Below, in pieces: positions 28,081 to 37,526 of a stretch of DNA of 64,000 nt. Made by a program: the position numbers and the translations under genes. Under the pieces are notes generated by a model. That model saw only the letters and a list, made by a program, of their open reading frames with translations. It was not told where the DNA came from and made no database searches. Within the stretch, counting starts at the first letter, position 1. Every line of letters begins with the position of its first letter. The stretch comes from Hydrogenophaga sp. IBVHS1 (GTDB lineage: Bacteria; Pseudomonadota; Gammaproteobacteria; Burkholderiales; Burkholderiaceae_C): assembly GCF_002127265.1 (NCBI RefSeq), contig NZ_NFUU01000001.1, forward strand, positions 2,674,040 to 2,738,039, given 5' to 3'.

Positions 28081-31035
28081 ATGAACCTGCCGCTTCTCAC
28101 CCTCGTCCTTCTCCCTTTTGCAGGCAGCCTGATCGCAGCGCTGCTGCCTTCCAACGCGCGCAACACCGAATCCACCCTCGCCGGCGCCATTGCGTTGTTC
28201 TGTGCCGTGCAGGCGGCCATGCTGTTTCCGGAGGTGTCCACCGGTGTCGTCATCCGGCAGGAGATCGTGTGGCTGCCCTCGCTGGGCCTGAACCTCGTGC
28301 TGCGCATGGACGGGTTCGCGTGGATGTTCTCCATGCTGGTGCTGGGCATCGGCGCGCTGGTGGTGCTGTACGCGCGCTACTACATGTCGCCCGCCGATCC
28401 GGTGCCGCGCTTCTTCTCGCTGCTGCTCGCCTTCATGGGCTCCATGAGCGGCGTGGTGCTTTCGGGCAACCTGATCCAGCTGGTTGTGTTCTGGGAACTC
28501 ACCAGCGTGTTTTCTTTCTTGCTGATCGGTTACTGGCACCACCGCAAGGACGCGCGGCGCGGCGCGCGCATGGCCCTCACCGTGACCGGCACTGGCGGCC
28601 TGTGCCTGCTGGCCGGTGTGCTGGTGCTCGGACGCATCGTGGGCAGTTACGACCTGGACGTGGTGCTTGGCGCAGGCGACCTGGTGCGGGCACACCCGCT
28701 CTACAGCACGGCGCTGGTGCTGGTGCTGCTGGGCGCGCTCACCAAGAGCGCTCAGTTCCCTTTTCACTTCTGGTTGCCTCACGCCATGGCTGCACCCACG
28801 CCGGTGTCCGCCTACCTGCACTCGGCCACCATGGTGAAGGCGGGTGTGTTCCTGCTGGCGCGGCTGTGGCCGGTGCTGGCCGGTACGGATCAATGGTTCT
28901 GGATCGTGACCTGCTCGGGCCTGATCACGCTGCTCATCGGCGGGTTCGCGGCGACCTTCCAGCGCGACCTCAAGAGCCTGCTCGCGTACTCGACGATCTC
29001 GCACCTGGGCCTCATCACCACACTGCTCGGCCTCAACAGCCCGCTGGCTGCTGTGGCCGCCGTCTTTCACATCATCAACCACGCCACCTTCAAGGCGTCG
29101 CTGTTCATGGCGGTGGGCATCATCGACCACGAAACCGGCACGCGCGACATCCGCCGGCTCAGTGGCTTGCGGCGCTACATGCCGATCACCGCCACGCTCA
29201 CCATGGTGGCGGGGGCGGCCATGGCCGGTGTGCCGCTGCTCAACGGGTTCATCTCCAAGGAAATGTTCTTCACCGAAGCCGTGTTCGTGAATGCGGCGCC
29301 CTGGTTCGAGCAGCTGCTGCCGGTCGCCGCCGTGATCGCTGGCGCGCTCAGCGTGGCCTATTCGCTGCGCTTCATTGTCGATGTCTTCTTCGGCCCGGAC
29401 ACCTGCAAACAACTGCCGCGCATGCCGCACGAGCCGCCCCACTGGATGCGCGTGCCCATCGAGCTGCTGGTGCTGGTCTGTCTGGTGGTGGGCGTGCTGC
29501 CGCAGTGGTCCATCCACGCCATTCTTGCGGCCGCCGCCACACCCGTGGTGGGCGGCATGCTGCCGGAGTTCGATCTCGCGGTGTGGCACGGTTTCAACCT
29601 GCCGCTGTGGATGAGCCTGCTTGCCATGGCGGGTGGCATTGCGCTCTTCCTGTTGTTGCGCAAGCCCCTGGAAGACGGGCGCATCACGCGCACACCGGTG
29701 CTCGGTCTGGTCAGCGGCAAGCGTGTGTTTGAAGGGCTGCTGGCACTGCTGACCGGCGCCAGCCGCCAGGCCATGCGCTTGCTCGCCACGCGGCGGCTGC
29801 AGATGCAGGTTCTGCTCTTGGTGGGGGTCACCGTGCTCGCCGCACTGGCCAGCGTGCGCATGGTGCACATCACCGAATGGCTCGCGGTCGGCAACCGCCC
29901 TTCACTGCCCTTCTCGCCCATGTTCGCGCTGCTGTGGATGGTGGGCGTGGGCGCCGCCATTGGGGCGTCGTGGCAGGCCAAGTACCACCGGCTAACCGCC
30001 CTGGCACTGCTGAGCGTCTCGGGCCTGGTCACGGTCGTCACCTTTGCGTGGTTCTCCGCGCCAGATCTCGCCTTGACACAACTGTCCGTGGAGGCTGTCA
30101 CCACAGTGCTGATCCTGCTGGGTCTGCGCTGGTTGCCCAAGCGGTCGGAGGCGGTTGATCGCAGGCTGGCGCTGCGCAGGCGCGTGCAGACACGCGTGCG
30201 CCGTGGCCGCGATCTGCTGCTGGCACTGACCGCCGGTTTCGGCATGGCTGCGCTGTCCTACGCCGTCATGACGCGCAGCTTTCCCAAGAGCATTTCTCCT
30301 TTCTTCCTGGACCGCTCCTTGCCCGAAGGCGGGGGCACCAATGTCGTCAATGTGATGCTGGTGGATTTCCGGGGATTCGACACCCTGGGCGAGATCGCCG
30401 TGCTCGGCATCGTGGCGCTCACGGTGTATGCGCTGCTGCGGCGTTTCCGCCCCGCCCCCGAAAGCATGGACCTGCCTTCCCAGCAACGCGCCCTGCCGGC
30501 CGACCTGGCAACCGATCTCGTGAACGCGCAAACCGTGGCAGACACCGCGCACGGCTACCTGCTGGTGCCGGCGGTGCTGGTGCGCCTCATCCTGCCGATC
30601 GCAGGGGTGATCGGGGTCTACCTCTTCATGCGTGGCCACAACGAACCGGGCGGCGGCTTCGTTGCCGGTCTGGTGGTGTCCACCGCGTTCATCCTGCAAT
30701 ACATCGTGTCGGGCACACAGTGGGTTGAGGCCAACATGCGCCTGCCCCCCGTGCGCTGGATTTCCGCCGGTCTGCTGATCGCCACCGCCACGGGCCTGGG
30801 CGCCATCGTGATGGGCTACCCGTTCCTCACCACGCACACGGCGCACTTCACCCTGCCGCTGCTGGGCGAGATGCACGTGGCCAGCGCGCTCTTCTACGAC
30901 ATCGGCGTCTTCACCCTGGTGGTGGGCGCCACCCTGCTCATCCTCACGGCGTTGGGCCACCAGTCGGTGCGCGGCCACCGCCGCGTAACGTCCGACACCC
31001 GCGATGCTGGCGGCCAGGTGCCGGGAGAAGCCTGA
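28081..31035 (+). CDS. phaAB: Mrp/Pha Na+(K+)/H+ antiporter subunit A fused to subunit B
   Basis: A 984-residue inner-membrane protein, the largest subunit of the multi-subunit cation/proton antiporter. The first about 650 residues are NuoL/MrpA-like (KSAQFPFHFWLPHAMAAPTP and KDLKSLLAYST-like block with HIINHATFKASLFM). A linking segment with DUF4040 features follows. The last about 150 residues are an MrpB domain (FMRGHNEPGGGFVAGLVVST). The A-B fusion marks a group 2 Mrp (PhaAB) system. The next gene overlaps the stop by TGATG, the first of five overlaps in the operon. Confidence 0.95.
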   Translation: MNLPLLTLVLLPFAGSLIAALLPSNARNTESTLAGAIALFCAVQAAMLFPEVSTGVVIRQEIVWLPSLGLNLVLRMDGFAWMFSMLVLGIGALVVLYARYYMSPADPVPRFFSLLLAFMGSMSGVVLSGNLIQLVVFWELTSVFSFLLIGYWHHRKDARRGARMALTVTGTGGLCLLAGVLVLGRIVGSYDLDVVLGAGDLVRAHPLYSTALVLVLLGALTKSAQFPFHFWLPHAMAAPTPVSAYLHSATMVKAGVFLLARLWPVLAGTDQWFWIVTCSGLITLLIGGFAATFQRDLKSLLAYSTISHLGLITTLLGLNSPLAAVAAVFHIINHATFKASLFMAVGIIDHETGTRDIRRLSGLRRYMPITATLTMVAGAAMAGVPLLNGFISKEMFFTEAVFVNAAPWFEQLLPVAAVIAGALSVAYSLRFIVDVFFGPDTCKQLPRMPHEPPHWMRVPIELLVLVCLVVGVLPQWSIHAILAAAATPVVGGMLPEFDLAVWHGFNLPLWMSLLAMAGGIALFLLLRKPLEDGRITRTPVLGLVSGKRVFEGLLALLTGASRQAMRLLATRRLQMQVLLLVGVTVLAALASVRMVHITEWLAVGNRPSLPFSPMFALLWMVGVGAAIGASWQAKYHRLTALALLSVSGLVTVVTFAWFSAPDLALTQLSVEAVTTVLILLGLRWLPKRSEAVDRRLALRRRVQTRVRRGRDLLLALTAGFGMAALSYAVMTRSFPKSISPFFLDRSLPEGGGTNVVNVMLVDFRGFDTLGEIAVLGIVALTVYALLRRFRPAPESMDLPSQQRALPADLATDLVNAQTVADTAHGYLLVPAVLVRLILPIAGVIGVYLFMRGHNEPGGGFVAGLVVSTAFILQYIVSGTQWVEANMRLPPVRWISAGLLIATATGLGAIVMGYPFLTTHTAHFTLPLLGEMHVASALFYDIGVFTLVVGATLLILTALGHQSVRGHRRVTSDTRDAGGQVPGEA

Positions 31036-31391
31036 TGGAGATCGTGCTGGCCATTGCCATCGGCGTGCTCACCACCTGCGGCGTGTGGCTCATGCTGCGG
31101 CCACGTACTTACCAGGTCATCATGGGCCTGTGCCTGCTGGGCTATGGCGTGAACCTCTTCATCTTCAGCATGGGGCGCCTGGCGGTTGACAGCGAACCCG
31201 TGCTGTTGCCGGGCATGGCACCCAATCTGCTGAACTACGCCGACCCGATGCCCCAGGCACTGGTGCTCACCGCCATCGTCATCGGCTTCGCCATGACCGC
31301 GCTGTTTCTGGTGGTGATGCTGGCGCAGCGGGGCTTCTCGGGCAACGACCACGTGGACGGGCGCGACGACGACGAGGAACGCGGCCCATGA
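31035..31391 (+). CDS. phaC: Mrp/Pha antiporter subunit C
   Basis: A 118-residue, three-helix protein homologous to NuoK (IGVLTTCGVWLMLRPRTYQV, then GYGVNLFIFSMGRL, then ADPMPQALVLTAIVIGFAMT). It is part of the membrane complex with subunits A and D. It overlaps both neighbours (TGATG and ATGA). Confidence 0.95.
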   Translation: MEIVLAIAIGVLTTCGVWLMLRPRTYQVIMGLCLLGYGVNLFIFSMGRLAVDSEPVLLPGMAPNLLNYADPMPQALVLTAIVIGFAMTALFLVVMLAQRGFSGNDHVDGRDDDEERGP

Positions 31392-33088
31392 TCGAACTGG
31401 CCGACGCCCTCATGCCGCACCTCATCGCGGTGCCCATCCTGCTGCCCTTGTTGTCGGCCTGTGTGCTCATGCTCCTCAGCGAGCGCCGGCATCGCATCAA
31501 GGCGACCTTCGGCCTGCTGGCCACTGCCGCCAACCTGGGGGTGGCGGTGCTGCTGCTGTTCTGGGCCAAGGACGACGTGCAGACCAGCGACTACGGCGTC
31601 TATCTGCCCGGCAACTGGGATGTGCCGTTCGGCATCGTGCTGGTGCTCGACCGCCTCTCCGCCCTGATGATCTTCGTGGCCGCGCTGGTGGTGCTGATGG
31701 CCCTGCTGTTTGCGCTGGCGCGCTGGCACAAGGCGGGCGCCCAGTTCCATCCGCTTTTCCAGATCCAGATCATGGGACTGAACGGTGCCTTCCTCACCGG
31801 CGACCTGTTCAACCTCTTCGTGTTCTTCGAGGTCATGCTCGCCGCGTCCTACGGCCTGCTGCTGCACGGCTCCGGGCCGGCACGCGTCAAGGCCGGGCTG
31901 CACTACATCACCATCAACCTTGTCGCGTCTTCGCTGTTCCTCGTGGGCGCCGCGCTCCTCTATGGCGTCACGGGCACGCTGAACATGGCGGACCTGGCCC
32001 TGCGCATCCCCGAGGTGGCGGCCAGCGACCGCGTGCTCCTGCACGCCGGCTGCGCCATCCTGGCCGCGGCCTTCCTCGCCAAAGCAGCCATGTGGCCGCT
32101 CAACTTCTGGCTCGTACCCGCTTACGCGAGCGCAAGCGCGCCATCGGCCGCCGTGTTTGCCCTGCTCACCAAAGTCGGCATTTACGTGCTGCTGCGCCTG
32201 TCCACCCTGCTGTTTTCGGAAGACGCGGGCGAGTCCGCAGGCTTCGGCAGCGACTGGCTGCTGTGGGGCGGCATGGCAACCCTCGCGTTTGGCGCCATCG
32301 GCATGCTGGCCACGCAACGCCCCGCCCGCCTGGGGGGCTTCGCGGTCATCGTGTCGTCCGGCACGATCATGGCGGTGCTGGGGCTGGCGCGGCCCGATGT
32401 CACCGCCAGTGCGCTCTACTACCTGGCCGTCTCCACCTTCGCGGTGGCCGCGTTTTTCCTGTTGATTGAACTGTTGGACCGCTCACGCCAGGACGATCCC
32501 GAGCGTGAGAGAGCGCCGGAAGACGAAGAAGACAACCTGCCCTTCTCGCTGGCAGAGCTCGAACTGCATGGCGCCAACCTGGACGAAGACGAAGAACCCC
32601 TGGTTGGCCGCGCCATCCCGGCCTCCACCGCGTTGCTGGGCATGGCATTCGTCTTCTGCACGCTCCTGCTGGCAGGTCTGCCGCCGCTCTCGGGCTTCGT
32701 GGGTAAGTTCGCCATGCTCTCCACCTTGCTGCAGTCGCCCGCCAGCACATTGCCCACCTCGAACTGGGTCTTCCTGTCGCTGTTGATCGCCTCGGGCCTG
32801 TTCGCGCTCACGGCCCTTTCGCGCGCCGGCATCCGCTTCTTCTGGGCGCCCGTGGATCGCCCTGCACCGGTCCTGCGCGTCATCGAATTCCTGCCCATTG
32901 CGCTGCTGGTGGCGCTGTGCGTGCTTTTCACCGTGCGCGCCGAGGTGGTGATGCGCTACACCAGCGCCACCGCCGCCGCGCTGTACCACCCGCGCGGTTA
33001 CATCGACGCGGTTTTTTCCGCACGCCCGCTGGTCACCCCCACCAACGCCGAACGCCTGGGCGTGCCGCCACCGGGAATCAGCCGATGA
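31388..33088 (+). CDS. phaD: Mrp/Pha antiporter subunit D
   Basis: A 566-residue NuoN/NuoM-like membrane protein with about 14 helices, probably a proton-translocating subunit. Visible family blocks include GDLFNLFVFFEVMLAASYGL, AKAAMWPLNFWLVPAYASAS and LPPLSGFVGKFAML. A charged cytoplasmic loop (RQDDPERERAPEDEEDNL...) near residues 370-410 is longer than I expect for the family. It overlaps subunits C and E by ATGA. Confidence 0.95.
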   Translation: MIELADALMPHLIAVPILLPLLSACVLMLLSERRHRIKATFGLLATAANLGVAVLLLFWAKDDVQTSDYGVYLPGNWDVPFGIVLVLDRLSALMIFVAALVVLMALLFALARWHKAGAQFHPLFQIQIMGLNGAFLTGDLFNLFVFFEVMLAASYGLLLHGSGPARVKAGLHYITINLVASSLFLVGAALLYGVTGTLNMADLALRIPEVAASDRVLLHAGCAILAAAFLAKAAMWPLNFWLVPAYASASAPSAAVFALLTKVGIYVLLRLSTLLFSEDAGESAGFGSDWLLWGGMATLAFGAIGMLATQRPARLGGFAVIVSSGTIMAVLGLARPDVTASALYYLAVSTFAVAAFFLLIELLDRSRQDDPERERAPEDEEDNLPFSLAELELHGANLDEDEEPLVGRAIPASTALLGMAFVFCTLLLAGLPPLSGFVGKFAMLSTLLQSPASTLPTSNWVFLSLLIASGLFALTALSRAGIRFFWAPVDRPAPVLRVIEFLPIALLVALCVLFTVRAEVVMRYTSATAAALYHPRGYIDAVFSARPLVTPTNAERLGVPPPGISR

Positions 33089-33576
33089 TCCGCCGCATCT
33101 TTCCGTCGCCGATTCTTTCTCTTGCGCTGGTGGCGCTCTGGATGCTGCTGAACGGCAGTTTCGGTCTCGGGCAGTGGATCATGGGTGTGCTGCTGGCCTG
33201 GCTGGTGCCCTACCTCACCCATTCGCTGCGCCCCACGCCGGTGCGGTTCAGCCACCCCATGACCGCGCTGCGCCTGTTCATCGCCGTCGGCGCAGACGTG
33301 ATCGCCTCCAACCTGCGCGTGCTGCGCGGAACCATCGCTCCCACGAACCGGGTGCCACAGGGCGGCTTTGTCGTTGTGCCACTGGACCTGCGCGACGCGA
33401 ATGGCCTGGCCGTGCTCGCGGCCATCATGTGTGTGATCCCGGGCACCATCTGGTCCGAGCTGGCGCTGGACCGCAGCGCCCTGCTGGTGCACCTGTTCGA
33501 CATGAAAGACGCGCAGGCAGAGATCGAGCTGATCAAGCGCCGCTACGAACGCCCCCTGATGGAGATCTTTGAATGA
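33085..33576 (+). CDS. phaE: Mrp/Pha antiporter subunit E
   Basis: A 163-residue protein with N-terminal helices (LSLALVALWMLLNGSFGLGQ, then WIMGVLLAWLVPY) and the conserved soluble part SNLRVLRG, GGFVVVPLDLRDANGLAVLA and CVIPGTIWSEL. The start at 33085 overlaps the subunit D stop (ATGATC). Subunit E is needed for assembly of the complex in known Mrp systems. Confidence 0.94.
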   Translation: MIRRIFPSPILSLALVALWMLLNGSFGLGQWIMGVLLAWLVPYLTHSLRPTPVRFSHPMTALRLFIAVGADVIASNLRVLRGTIAPTNRVPQGGFVVVPLDLRDANGLAVLAAIMCVIPGTIWSELALDRSALLVHLFDMKDAQAEIELIKRRYERPLMEIFE

Positions 33577-33851
33577 GCACGGTGCTGTTTTCCGCCATCG
33601 TCTTCACGCTGTCCTGCTATTCACTGGCCATGGGCCTGACGCTGCTGCGCCTGTTTCGCGGGCCCTCGGCGCAAGACCGCGTGCTGGCCATGGACCTGAT
33701 CTGCACCATCGTCATGCTCATGCTGATGGTGCTGGCCATTCGCTACCGCAGCGCGGTGTACTTCGAAGCCGCGCTGCTCATCTCCATCTTCGGCTTCGTG
33801 AGTTCGGCGGCGATGGCGAAATTCCTGCTGCGTGGTGAGGTGATCGAATGA
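33573..33851 (+). CDS. phaF: Mrp/Pha antiporter subunit F
   Basis: A 92-residue protein with three membrane helices and the family pattern RLFRGPSAQDRVLAMDLICT, then FVSSAAMAKFLL. It overlaps subunits E and G by ATGA. Confidence 0.94.
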   Translation: MSTVLFSAIVFTLSCYSLAMGLTLLRLFRGPSAQDRVLAMDLICTIVMLMLMVLAIRYRSAVYFEAALLISIFGFVSSAAMAKFLLRGEVIE

Positions 33852-34252
33852 GCACACCACTTTCCATCTGGGTGGAATGGTCGGTCTCCCTGCTGCTCGC
33901 CCTCAGCGGGGTGTTCACGCTCTCGGCGGCCGTGGGTGTCATCCGGTTCAAGAGCTTCTTCCAGCGCATGCATCCACCGGCACTCGCCTTCAGCTTTTCG
34001 GCCTGGTGCGTCACGCTGGCCACCATCGTCTATTTTTCAGCGCAGGACGAAAAGCTCGCGCTGCACGCCTGGCTGATCATCATTTTTCTCGCACTCACGG
34101 TGCCGGTCACCACCATCTTGCTGGCGCGCACCGAGCTTTTTCGGCGCCGCACGTCACAAGACACAGGGCATGACGACATCCCGCCTTCGCTGATTCACGA
34201 TGTGGCAGCGCCGCCGGAGGCGCAGCAGGAGCAGAAGGCCCGCACGCCCTGA
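33848..34252 (+). CDS. phaG: Mrp/Pha antiporter subunit G
   Basis: A 134-residue three-helix protein with FTLSAAVGVIRFKSFFQRMH and LTVPVTTILLARTELFRR, followed by a hydrophilic tail. It is the last gene of the complete AB-C-D-E-F-G set. It is convergent with the OmpA-like gene, and its stop lies in a shared inverted repeat. Confidence 0.94.
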   Translation: MSTPLSIWVEWSVSLLLALSGVFTLSAAVGVIRFKSFFQRMHPPALAFSFSAWCVTLATIVYFSAQDEKLALHAWLIIIFLALTVPVTTILLARTELFRRRTSQDTGHDDIPPSLIHDVAAPPEAQQEQKARTP

Positions 34253-34271
34253 GAAAGCCCCGTTCAGGGCG
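34245..34271. terminator. Inverted repeat covering both convergent stop codons
   Basis: CGCCCTGA (34245-34252) and TCAGGGCG (34264-34271) are perfect 8-bp arms with an 11-nt loop. The arms contain the phaG and OmpA-like stop codons themselves. No T-run follows on either strand, so intrinsic termination is uncertain; an mRNA 3'-end structure is equally likely. Confidence 0.45.
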
Positions 34272-34776
34272 CGATCATCACCTCGACGCGGCGCGCCTCG
34301 GCGTTGGCGCCTGTGCCGGTGGTCTGCTCTGGCTTGCGCAGTTCCATGGCGGTTTCCGCCACACCCGCACCCACCAGGGCATCGCGCACGACCATGGCGC
34401 GCTGCTTGGCCAGTTCGGCGTTGAATGCCGGGTCGCCAGTGGCGTCGTGGAAGCCCGACAGCGTCAGACGCTTGCCCGACTTCGCCGCCCGAATGGCGTC
34501 GGCCAGCGCGTCCAGCGCGCCGGGCGCAAGATCGGCCTTGCCGGAAGCAAAGTAGAACTTGACCACGCCGTTCTCCACCACCACGCTCGCATCGTCCCCC
34601 ACCGGTGCGGCCACGGCAGCTGTAGTGGCTGGCGCGATGGCTGCCACGCTGGGCGAACCGGTCCCGCGAGACTTCTGGATGCCGAAGGCCACCGCAAGGC
34701 CAATGGCCAGCACGACGGCGACCATCAGCACGAAGGCCATAACGCGAAACTCGGGTTCGTCGTCCTGAGAAGACAT
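34264..34776 (-). CDS. OmpA-like (peptidoglycan-binding) membrane protein
   Basis: A 170-residue protein with one membrane helix (about 14-34, MAFVLMVAVVLAIGLAVAFG) and a C-terminal OmpA/MotB-like domain (about 60-170): VKFYFASGKADLAPGALDAL, LSGFHDATGDPAFNAELAKQ and ARRVEVMIAP. It lacks a cleavable signal, so it should be anchored in the inner membrane with the domain in the periplasm. Start at MSSQDD (34776) is supported by GGAG upstream. It is divergent from the ChaC-like gene. Confidence 0.85.
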   Translation of the reverse strand: MSSQDDEPEFRVMAFVLMVAVVLAIGLAVAFGIQKSRGTGSPSVAAIAPATTAAVAAPVGDDASVVVENGVVKFYFASGKADLAPGALDALADAIRAAKSGKRLTLSGFHDATGDPAFNAELAKQRAMVVRDALVGAGVAETAMELRKPEQTTGTGANAEARRVEVMIAP

Positions 34777-34826
34777 GGGAAGCACTCCGTGAAGAATAAT
34801 GGGCGGGAAACAGCCGACGATTGTAA

Positions 34827-35471
34827 ATGCCCCCTCGCGACACCTTGAAGACACCGCCACGCGATCCCGCACTGCGCGACGGCGCGCTCATGATGGCCGA
34901 TACGCTGGCGCAATGGCGCGCGCAGGGGCCGCGCCCCGATCTGTGGGTGTTCGCCTATGCCTCGCTGGTGTGGCGCCCCGAGTTTGAAGCCGCCGAACAG
35001 CGCCCGGCTCGCGTGCAGGGCTACCACCGCTGCCTGGAAATGTGGAGCCGCGTCAACCGCGGCACCTACGAGTGCCCCGGCCTGGTGTTCGCGCTCATGG
35101 CGGGCGGCAGCTGTGCCGGCCTGGCGCTTCGTGTGCCGCACGAACAGGTGGAAGCGCTCATGCCGGTGCTGTGGGCGCGCGAGATGCCGAACCCGGTTTA
35201 CGACCCGCGCTGGCTGAAGTGCCAGACCCCGCAGGGCCCGGTGAGTGCACTGGCGTTCACGCTCTCGCGCCACAGCCCCAGCCACACCGGCACACTGAGC
35301 GACGAGCGCTACCGCGAGATTTTTTCCACTTCGTGCGGCCGCTACGGCACCACGCTCGACTACGCACGCCAGACCTTCGAGGGCCTGCTGCGCCACGGCA
35401 TCCACGATCACGCGCTGGAGAAGCTGCTGCGACTTGCCGACACCGATGCCCCTCCTATACTGAGCCCATGA
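34827..35471 (+). CDS. ChaC-like gamma-glutamylcyclotransferase
   Basis: A 214-residue protein with the family opening [13 protein letters not shown] (YGSLxW motif, here YASLVW), [30 protein letters not shown] and [11 protein letters not shown]. ChaC enzymes cleave glutathione to 5-oxoproline and Cys-Gly. The catalytic Glu is expected in LWAREM-type segment; I cannot be certain of it. The gene overlaps pdxH (ATGA), so the two are coupled. Confidence 0.88.
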   Translation: MPPRDTLKTPPRDPALRDGALMMADTLAQWRAQGPRPDLWVFAYASLVWRPEFEAAEQRPARVQGYHRCLEMWSRVNRGTYECPGLVFALMAGGSCAGLALRVPHEQVEALMPVLWAREMPNPVYDPRWLKCQTPQGPVSALAFTLSRHSPSHTGTLSDERYREIFSTSCGRYGTTLDYARQTFEGLLRHGIHDHALEKLLRLADTDAPPILSP

Positions 35472-36103
35472 ACATCGCCGACCTGCGCAAGAGCTACGAG
35501 AAAGCCGAACTCAGCGAGTCGGCTTCGCACCCTGATCCGATGAAGCAATTCGACCAATGGCTTCAGGAGGCCATCAGCAGCGAAGTACCCGAACCCAACG
35601 CCATGACCCTGGCCACCGTGGGTTCCGACTTGCGACCGAGCACGCGCGTGGTGCTGATCAAGGGCCTGGATGAGCGCGGCATCGTCTGGTACACCAATTA
35701 CCACAGCCGCAAAGGCCAGGAGCTTGCCGGCAACCCGTTTGCAGCGTTGCAGTTCCACTGGGTCGAGCTCGAACGCGTGGTGCGCATCGAGGGGGTGGTG
35801 GAGAAGGTGAGCGACGAGGAAAGCGACGCCTACTTCCACAGCCGCCCGCTCGACAGCCGCATCGGCGCCTGGGCCAGCCCGCAGAGCGAAGTGATCGAAG
35901 GGCGCTCGGTGCTGGTGGCCAACGCCGCGAAATACGGCGCGCAGTTCCTGCTGCGCCCGCCACGCCCCCCGCACTGGGGCGGATACCGCCTCAAGCCCGA
36001 GCAATGGCAGTTCTGGCAGGGTCGCAAAAGCCGTCTGCACGACCGGCTGCGCTACACCGCACAAGCAGAAGGCGGCTGGCTGCGCGAGCGGCTCGCGCCC
36101 TAA
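35468..36103 (+). CDS. pdxH: Pyridoxamine 5'-phosphate oxidase
   Basis: A 211-residue FMN-dependent flavoprotein that makes pyridoxal 5'-phosphate from PNP or PMP. Landmarks are [39 protein letters not shown] and the C-terminal signature [20 protein letters not shown] followed by LHDRLRY. Length matches the family. It overlaps the upstream ChaC-like gene (ATGA) and the convergent LysR gene by 4 bp. Confidence 0.96.
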   Translation: MNIADLRKSYEKAELSESASHPDPMKQFDQWLQEAISSEVPEPNAMTLATVGSDLRPSTRVVLIKGLDERGIVWYTNYHSRKGQELAGNPFAALQFHWVELERVVRIEGVVEKVSDEESDAYFHSRPLDSRIGAWASPQSEVIEGRSVLVANAAKYGAQFLLRPPRPPHWGGYRLKPEQWQFWQGRKSRLHDRLRYTAQAEGGWLRERLAP

Positions 36104-37014
36104 GTCAACCCCCACTGCCTGCGAGCGGTGTCCCGCAGGAAATCAACCACGGCCCGCACACGCGCAGCGCCACGTCTTCCGGGCAGCGAGACCGCGTACA
36201 TCGTGTAAGGCACGCCTGAAGCGAACGGCGCCAGCACCTCCACGAGCCGCCCACTGGCCACGTCTGCCGCCGCCAGCGGACACGACAACATGCCGATACC
36301 AGTTCCGGCCACCAGCGCGTGGTGCACCAGCGCCGACGTGCTGGCAGCAAGGTACGGCCGCACGGTCACGTCCATCTTCCGTCCAGCCTTGCGAAAGGCC
36401 CAGGTCACCGCGGGCCCCTGGGACGTGTGGGTGACGATCTGATGCAGAGGCAGCTCCTGAGGGTTCTCGGGCATGCCGTGCAGATGCAGGTACGCCGGCG
36501 CGGCGTACAGGCGGCGCTGGAACGAGCCCAACTCCCGGGCCACCACCGATTCGCTGTTGCCCACGGTCGTTCGAAGCGCCACATCGATACCATCCGTCAC
36601 CAGATCGGCTACGCGGTCTTCAGCCACCAGCTCGACGCGCAACGCAGGGTGGAGGGTGCGCAGCCGGGTCAGCTCCGGCACGATCAGCTGTTCGCAGATT
36701 TCCTGGCTCGAGGCGATTCGAACGACACCCGCGACACGGTTCTTCTGCCGGGACAGCGCAGACGAAATGTCGTCGAAGCGTTCCAGCAGCTCACGCGCTT
36801 CCTGCGCCAGCTCGGCGCCTTCAGGGGTGGCCGACAAGCCATGCGTCGAGCGGCGCATCAGCGTGACGCCATAGCCGGCTTCCAGACGATCCACGCCACG
36901 CGTCACGACCGACACCGCCACGTCCAGCTCACGAGCGGCGGCAGAGAACGAGCCCAGGTCCAGCGAGCGAACCAGCCAGCGCAGATCGGAAGGGTCCGGC
37001 ATGAAGTTTTTCAT
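36100..37014 (-). CDS. LysR-family transcriptional regulator
   Basis: A 304-residue LTTR of the group with an N-terminus [20 protein letters not shown] and helix-turn-helix [20 protein letters not shown], then a substrate-binding domain ([20 protein letters not shown]). Start [10 protein letters not shown] at 37014 is supported by an AAGG upstream; an in-frame ATG 12 bp further down is possible. It is divergent from the tautomerase gene, which is its likely target. Confidence 0.9.
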   Translation of the reverse strand: MKNFMPDPSDLRWLVRSLDLGSFSAAARELDVAVSVVTRGVDRLEAGYGVTLMRRSTHGLSATPEGAELAQEARELLERFDDISSALSRQKNRVAGVVRIASSQEICEQLIVPELTRLRTLHPALRVELVAEDRVADLVTDGIDVALRTTVGNSESVVARELGSFQRRLYAAPAYLHLHGMPENPQELPLHQIVTHTSQGPAVTWAFRKAGRKMDVTVRPYLAASTSALVHHALVAGTGIGMLSCPLAAADVASGRLVEVLAPFASGVPYTMYAVSLPGRRGAARVRAVVDFLRDTARRQWGLT

Positions 37015-37121
37015 TCGATCGCCTTTGCGCTTGAAGCAAAACCAATTATGGCGCGCAAGGATTTCCCCGCCGCAACGCATTTTCTAAAGTGAAGGCACTC
37101 AACCACGAAAGGAAATCAGCC

Positions 37122-37520
37122 ATGCCCATTCTCAACGTCAAAGTCTCGGCCCAACGCACGCCGGAATTGTCCGCGCACATCACCGAAACCCTGCTCGAAC
37201 TCACCAGCCGTGTGCTGGGCAAACGCCGCGACCTGACCGCCGTGACCATTGACTATGTCGACCCCCGGGACTGGTTCGTCGGTGGCCAGTCACTCGACGA
37301 GCTGAAGAAGGCGAGCTTCTACTTCGACGTCAAGGTGGTGGACGAGACCAACACGAAGGCCGAGAAGGCGGCCTATGTGAAGGAGGCGTTCGCGGCCTTC
37401 GCCCAGCTGCTGGGCGACCTGCACCACGAGAGCTACGTCTATGTGCAGGACGTGCGGGCCACCGCCTACGGCTTCGGCGGGCGGACCCAGGAGTCCCGCC
37501 ATCAGCATCCTGACCAATGA
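37122..37520 (+). CDS. 4-oxalocrotonate tautomerase-family protein
   Basis: A 132-residue protein beginning MPILNVKVSAQR. Removal of Met exposes the catalytic Pro1 of tautomerases. A single tautomerase unit of about 60 residues (SAHITETLLELTSRVLGKRR, then VTIDYVDPRDWFVGGQSL) is followed by a longer C-terminal half with YVYVQDVRATAYGFGGRTQE. Start 37122 is chosen for Pro1 and the upstream AAAGGAAA. The divergent LysR gene suggests inducible expression. Substrate unknown. Confidence 0.85.
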   Translation: MPILNVKVSAQRTPELSAHITETLLELTSRVLGKRRDLTAVTIDYVDPRDWFVGGQSLDELKKASFYFDVKVVDETNTKAEKAAYVKEAFAAFAQLLGDLHHESYVYVQDVRATAYGFGGRTQESRHQHPDQ

Positions 37521-37526
37521 GAGGCA

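Noticed and set aside
27976..29868. 630-codon frame antisense to phaAB
   Set aside because: His/Gln/Arg-rich shadow; phaAB on the other strand is unmistakable.
37025..37058. TTGCGC...GCGCAA inverted arms in the LysR/tautomerase gap
   Set aside because: Short arms 22 nt apart in GC-rich DNA are likely by chance.
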